From the NCBI GenBank assembly GCA_017163975.1, contig JAFFSR010000218.1:6637501-6701500 (forward strand): a DNA stretch of 64,000 bases, in the 5' to 3' direction. The notes under the pieces are model-generated. The model saw only the letters and a list, made by a program, of their open reading frames with translations, ran no database searches and was not told where the DNA came from. Position numbers and translations under genes: made by a program. Within the stretch, counting starts at the first letter, position 1, and the number at the start of each line of letters is the position of its first letter. Below, piece by piece: positions 58,066 to 64,000 of this stretch. Source of the stretch: Anastatus disparis. Taxonomy: Eukaryota; Arthropoda; Insecta; Hymenoptera; Eupelmidae.

Positions 58066-58501
58066 ACCGAGAAAAGACAATAAGCTTATTACTTAAAGAT
58101 TGAAATAATACTTGGATTCAGTAACAGTTATTTCAATGTGAATAGTTATAAGATTTTAAACCACCAATTACAAGAAATTTCGTGTTTCGATTGATATCAG
58201 TACCAAAACAATTAATTATGAAATCGGAATTTAAATAAAATACATGAGATTTTCAACAATGATTCCATCATTTTGTTTATTACACGGTTCAATTATAATT
58301 TCGATATTTTAAGAGTGATTCCAAAAATTATTCGAACTTTTTTTCATAATTTTATAAATCTTAAGATAAAATTGTGGACTTAAAATTATTCTTATAAGAA
58401 ATTTAATATTCAAACAATTTTTTGAAAATCATGTAACATGAACTTGAGGTTCCAGATGTAATAGTAGGAATAATCTACATTAAACTCAAAAAATTACGAA
58501 A

Positions 58502-61313
58502 ATGAATAAGCATAACAATATTTTACAATTCTTCTTCATGATTGTTATTTTTTCTGATACTAATGGTGACAACATTAATAAATTAATGAAATATGTATCG
58601 AATCATTTGTCGAAAATTTCACCTACACGTTATATAACAATACTGACAGTGCCCCCACAGACGCCCATTGTCAATATTTTTAGTCCAATTATGGAGGGAT
58701 TGATTCAAGAATTTCCATATCTTATAATGGATTTAAATCAGATACAACATCATCGAGAAAGTAAAAATTTTTTATCAATCACGTCGAAATTAGCTGATGA
58801 GTCAGAAGCTATTATACCCCAATTGATGTTTGTTACTTTTGATGATCATAATAAAAATGCGACACTGTCTTTGTCAAATTATTTCAATTGGCTGACTGAG
58901 CTATTGAGTAACAGTCCCCGATCTCACTATCTCATATTTGTCATTGTAGAGAAAATTGACAAAACTTTTGAGAATTTCTTTAAGAAAATTTGGCTCTATA
59001 AATTTTTACATGTTACTTTGATAGAGATTGTTGTGAGAAACTTAATTAACATTAATAGAAGTATTTCACTACCGTTTTTAAGTAACATAAACGAAATCTT
59101 CATACATCAATATAACCCGTTTAAAAAAGTGTACACAAAAGAAGCTTTTTCTGAAAATGTATCTACATGTTACGATAAAATAAGAAATCTCCATCAATTT
59201 CCATTATCTGTAGGTTACAAAAGGACAGAAATTCTCGTCAAAGTTCCTAAGAATGAGCCAATGAGAAACGAGTGGGATGCATTGTCTGGTGTCCAAGTAT
59301 CGTTAATAAAATACATATCTAAAGGTATGAATTTCACCGTTAACATCACGATGCCCAAAAAAGGAAACGGTGACATGTTTTCTGCAGTTATCAATGCCAA
59401 AATTGATTTCATCGTAAACGATTATGGTTTAGTCAATAAATTAATGTTCAGATTCACTACCAGTTCTCCGTTCAAATACCCAGTTAGTGCCCACTTATTG
59501 ATAAAACAATATGGTTATTGTGAAACTGAACCTACTTGGAATTTATTGATTCCAATTTTTACTATAATACTAATTGTTGCAGCCACGAGTATTTTCATTC
59601 GTAAATTGAAATTTAATAGTAATATTTGGTCAGTCTATAATGTTACTCTTACTTTGCTTGGAAACTCAAGAATAGCAGTAACACAGACATTCCCATATGG
59701 AAAAAATTTTTGGATATAATTGTAAATAACTATTAATAACTGTAAATAAATGTAAATAAATGTAAATAACTGTAAATAACTGTAGAAAAGTGTTAAAAAA
59801 TGTGGGAATTGAGACATAAATAACAGTTATTTACAATTATTTACAATTATTTACTGTTATTTACACTTATTTACAGTTATTAACTGTTATTTACACTTAT
59901 TAACTGTTATTTACACTTATTTGCAGTTATTTATATTTATTTACAGTTATTTACATTTATTCACTTTTTTCGCAATTATTTACAGTTATTTACGATTATT
60001 TATAGTTTTTTACAATTATTTGCAGTTATTTACATTTTCGAAAATTATCACGAATTTATTCAATAATTTTATATATAGGTGAAAATTTTTAAAAATGTGA
60101 ATAACTGTAAATAATTGTAAAAAACTATGGAAAATTGTAAATAGTTGTAAATAATTATAAATAACTGTAAATAACTGTAAAAAACTGTAAATAACTGTAA
60201 ATAATTATAAATAATTGTAAATAATTATTAATAACATTAAATTATTCACTAATTCAAAAATTTTTGAAAATGTAAATAACTGTAAATAATTATGAATAAC
60301 TGTAAATAATTATGAATAATTGTAAATAATTATAAAAAACTGTAAACAATTGTAAATAATTATAAATAACTGTAAATAATAGTTAATAACAGTTAATAAC
60401 AGTTAATAACTGTAAATAATAGTAATTAATAATAAATAATAGTAAATAACTGTAAATAACTATTATTTATGTCTCAATTCCTACATTTTTTAACAGTTAT
60501 TTACAATTATTTACTATTATTTACAGTTTTTCACATAAATTATTTCCATATGGGTTAAGAGAGAAAATATTATTGTCATACTTGATTTATGTGTTTGTTA
60601 CATTTTCGATTGATATTTTGCAAAATTTACTTCTGGGTGTACTGAATGTACAAAAATTTTATGTTTTAAAAACTTTTGATGATTTGCGAGACACAGGAAT
60701 GATTTTAGGTATACAAAAAAATTCGAGTTTAGCAAATTTACTTAAATCAACTTCGTTTGTAAATTACAATAAAGTGGATGATAAAGGATCTTGCCTGCAT
60801 AATTTAATTAATGGCAATAAGATAAATGCATGCATGATTAGTTATTTTTTTTCAACATCTTATGTTCGAATTTTTTCAAATTCAAAAAATGGTTGGATTT
60901 TAAGTTTAGTTGAAGAGCCCCTTCATGCTTATTGGTCCATTATAATACTATCGAACAAAACACTATATGTCAGGAGATTCAATGAATTAATCCTACAAGC
61001 CTTTGAATTGGGTTTAGCGGATCATTGGTTTGATAATGAATTGATATTTGATCAAGAAAAGAAAAAAAATTCTAATTCTATGTATAAACTATTAGTTGAA
61101 ACAAAATTACTGAAGAAAAAAATTTTTAACCAAACAATAGATTTAGAATCCAGATTGCTTTCAAAAATTATTTACATCTTCACGGTAGGACTCACAGCAG
61201 CTTTCTTTGCGTTTATTTATGAAGTTCGTTACAGAATCAAGCATATTATAATAAATATTACAAACTTCAATTTTTTCCAACTCTACAAAAAATATTTCAT
61301 TTGTAAAAATTGA
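58502..61313 (+). pseudogene. IR split only by a foldback insertion
   Basis: 58502-59691 encodes signal peptide, N-terminal region (HQYNPFKKVYTKE), S1 (GVQVSLIKYISKGMNF), TM1 and the pore region. After an 863 bp insertion, 60555-61313 encodes TM2, S2 (NGWILSLVEEP, SNKTLYVRRFNELI) and TM3. No other stop or frameshift is seen in the receptor parts. The first frame ends at TAA 59717-59719, inside the insertion, so a transcript through it would give a truncated receptor without TM2. The insertion has no clear splice sites. Called a pseudogene, but excision in other individuals could leave a working allele. Confidence 0.8.
59692..60554. mobile_element. 863 bp low-complexity foldback of TGTAAATAAC-type repeats
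   Basis: The ends CCCATATGGAAAAAATTT and AATTATTTCCATATGGG are inverted repeats. Paralogs (about 23795) show the empty site, and TT appears duplicated (59690-59691, 60555-60556). The interior is almost entirely TGTAAATAACTG-like 10-mers, in + sense at 59712-59815, complement at 59822-60045, + sense at 60095-60460 and complement at 60490-60530, giving nested palindromes. No coding sequence. Confidence 0.9.
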
Positions 61314-62256
61314 TAGTTTCAATACTGTTTTAATAAGGAAATTTAAAGAAGCACGATCAAAAATTTTATTTCTTATCACTGTATATAATATAGCAATAGT
61401 TTAATGTATAACTATTAAAAGTGTTACAATAATTGAATTGAGTTGTTTTTTATTTTTTCCAATCATTTTTTTTTAAATAACGATGAAATAGATATCGGAA
61501 TACAATAATTCATATAATGATTATTATTTTTCTTTTCCATCCAAATATTAAAAAATTTATTCTTATTAAAATTTAATCTTAAAAATGTATATTCTATGTG
61601 TCGGGATACAATAAAATATTAAAATTATTTTAAATTCAAAACTTACTGTTGGATTTTTTTCAACATTCTTTACCAACATTTCTGTACAATTTTTGTATAC
61701 TTAGCGGTCAATATTTTGTTATTTTTAACATTAAAACTAGCTTTCACTCTTCATGCCCATTGGATAACGTGTTTTAGAGTTTTGATAATATTTTTACGCG
61801 GTTTCGTGCACTAATCCCCTCACTCCATCCGGTCCTTTAATTACTAACGACTCTACTTAGCCTCTTGATAAAATAGATTGAAATCAAAAACTTAGTTTTA
61901 AAATGATTATTTCAATTTTTAAAATAATAACAAATATTTTTTATTAAAACTCGTCAAGCTGTTTTCAAATTATTCATATACATATACAAATCGATACAGA
62001 TTTTTAAAAAATAAAGTATTTTGAGTTTTATTATTTGAAAACATATTTCTGTCATGTTATTGGGAAAATAATTATTTTGAACAAAAATAAATCTATACAT
62101 TTAATTACACTTTCAGTGTTATTATGTAATTTAATTTTTATAAACGAATTAATGTACATATTTTTAAAAAATGTATAATTTATTACTTACAGTGTATAAA
62201 AAATTAATCAATATTTTACAATAAAATCACCTTATACATTATTAGCATCAACCATA
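61314..62256. other. Intergenic spacer between receptor cluster and Nup133
   Basis: No gene is seen. 61440-61740 resembles receptor flank sequence. About 61740-61860 is less AT-rich (around TGCACTAATCCCCTCACTCC) and unmatched elsewhere in the window. The 3' UTR of the - strand Nup133 gene should lie just below 62257. Confidence 0.55.
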
Positions 62257-64000
62257 TCAATAATTGTTATAAGCGTATTCATAAACTAATTTTATCAAAT
62301 ATTGGAAATTACTTGATGTTCCAAGATTTCCCAGTTCTGACTCTGTCAAAACCATTTCAACTGGTGGAAGCATATCTTCAATTTTGTTTTCTGGAAAAAT
62401 TTTTATTGTTAGGTTGATATTTCATTTTGTAAAAAAAAATGTTCTGAATCAATACATTTTTATATTGCAATATTTGTTGAGTTTTTGTAAAGTTAATAAT
62501 TACCCATTAAATGCACCAGATCCATTAATTTGAAGAACGTTGTTTCTTGTACTTGTTGTTCTGGATTTTTGCTAACTGTCTCCCACTTCTCTGCGTTGCA
62601 TCTTGCTGCACGAGCCCATATTCTTACTTTGAGCGATAATTTTTCGTCTTCTTGTTCAATATAATCTAATAAATCAAGTGCCTTTTTGAAATCATATTCA
62701 TTTGATATTTGACTTTCTGCACATGTGTATAACTGAAAATAACGATGCATTTATTATTTCAAAAATTATTATTAAAATAACACAATAAAATTTGAAAATA
62801 ATGAAAATAATTAAACAAACTTACATTAATAAGTTCAGCAGGACTAAGTACTCGCAATTTTTCTACATCGTAACCATAAATTTCTAAAACATGTACTGGA
62901 ACGTCCTCTTGATGTGCTATAAGATTTAAATCTCTATTGATAACTTCTAAATGATTTTGAATTTTTTCTTCTGGTTCATTTGAGGCAAGGAAAGCCAATT
63001 TTGCTAACGAAAGCATTGACTAAAATATTGTTAAAAAATGAATTATAACAAAGTAACAATCAGAATTAAATATAAAAATAATTAAATATTTTCAATAAAC
63101 AACCTTCTTGCGAGTAACAAGCTCCACTTCTTCAGTCGCTAATGAATGTAACGTTTTGGCAGTGACTTCATATTCGTCAGAAAGAGCAGCTTGGACCCAA
63201 GACAATTTGGGATGTTGTAAAAGTTTTTCTGTTAATTCAGCTGCACCACCTCGCCGACATCTTTCGACTAATTGACCTTGACGACCATCTTTCTCATACC
63301 TAAGATATCACAATCAATTAAAAATCCAAAATTTTGTTTATATGATTAATTTTTAACAGTTTTTACCAAGCAAATAAAAATCCTGCAAAGTCTTGACTGG
63401 CGAATCGTTCCATGTAATTGTCAAGTCGATGCCTATTGTTTGTTAATTCACAAATTTGTATTAACGATGTGAAATCACAATATTTCTCTGCGATCATAGC
63501 TGCATTTTCATACTGTTCTTCTTTGACTATAGTGTAAAATTTTATAAGTTTAAACACAATCATAATTTTTTACAAAAAAAAACAGGAAATCACTTACTCA
63601 AAGGTTGAATTAGATTTGTTCGTTCAATTTCATACTGTTTTAAAAGATGTTCGAATTTCTCTGTTCCACGAATACTTTCTAAATGGCATTTTCTTCCATC
63701 CAAAATAAGATCAATCAAATCCTTTAACTGTTCGTATAATTCATTTCTAACGCTTGAATCGTTTGTGCTTTTAACACCATGCTCTAATGTTAAATTTTGC
63801 TAAAAAAAAATTTATTACTTGATTTATTTATCTATTTAAATATTTATTACAAATTTAAATTAAATCCGAACCATTATATTGAGGCAAGGTCGTAAACCAT
63901 GTTTCCCTGAAGCTGCAGTCCAAGGCAAATATTCACAAACTGAAGAACACCTTGGTGGTATATATTTTTCTGCATTATATTGACGATATTTAACAACGTC
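62257..64000 (-). CDS. Nup133: Nuclear pore complex protein Nup133, C-terminal exons (partial)
   Basis: Nup133 is a scaffold subunit of the Y-shaped Nup107-160 complex of the nuclear pore. Its C-terminal helical domain contacts Nup107. Seven exons are visible on the - strand: 64000-63872 (open at the window edge), 63799-63598, 63526-63367, 63299-63104, 63019-62825, 62732-62504 and 62390-62257. All junctions are GT-AG, phases agree and introns are 67-113 bp. The stop TGA is at 62257-62259. Together they give 414 residues, about the last third of the protein. Recognisable stretches are CSSVCEYLPWTA, AEKYCDFTSLIQICE, MERFASQDFAGFLFAWYEKD, LSWVQAALSDEYEVTAKTLH, LSLAKLAFLAS and VHVLEIYGYDVEKL. It is a single-copy housekeeping gene that marks the edge of the receptor cluster. 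Exon limits were set by eye. Confidence 0.9.

Noticed and set aside
62493..63563. Three separate small - strand genes
   Set aside because: Splice sites and phases join them into consecutive exons of Nup133. The apparent starts and ends are intron read-through.

Overview
This is eukaryotic, very AT-rich insect DNA, most likely hymenopteran and probably from a parasitoid wasp; the order is an inference from protein style and was not tested by a search. It holds a cluster of single-exon chemosensory ionotropic receptor (IR) genes and relics, all on the + strand. The cluster ends beside the last seven exons of a conserved gene, Nup133, on the - strand at the right edge.

Layout. Positions 1-9457 and 9458-about 18690 are two units of a tandem duplication. 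Over about 6.4 kb they are near-identical, and each carries one intact 633-residue IR gene (3051-4952 and 12507-14408), an IR 3' fragment and a tRNA-derived SINE. The second unit also carries a 2 kb satellite-like insertion. From 19.0 to 26 kb lie broken IR copies, one split by a miniature LTR retrotransposon (TRIM). From 26.9 to 30.4 kb lies a 3.45 kb near-palindromic element. An intact IR follows at 31443-33344, then an IR relic, and a 5.1 kb non-LTR retrotransposon (37362-42479) that was itself invaded by smaller elements. The IR at 43423-46855 is broken by a foldback MITE, a LINE fragment and a frameshift. Two further intact IRs lie at 48513-50489 and 53212-55170. An IR at 58502-61313 is split by an 863 bp low-complexity foldback but is otherwise open.

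How it works together. The open receptors share one architecture: signal peptide, divergent N-terminal region, S1, TM1, pore, TM2, S2, TM3 and a short cytoplasmic tail. They also share a conserved block about 350-500 bp before the ATG, probably promoter or 5' leader. The window shows birth and death of a receptor family: recent tandem duplication makes new copies while MITEs, LINEs, a TRIM and deletions break others. Related copies act as natural empty sites, so many insertions can be defined almost to the base. No CRISPR array, operon or bacterial feature is present. Promoter and 3' flank calls rest only on conservation between paralogous flanks, and all percentages and counts were made by eye.
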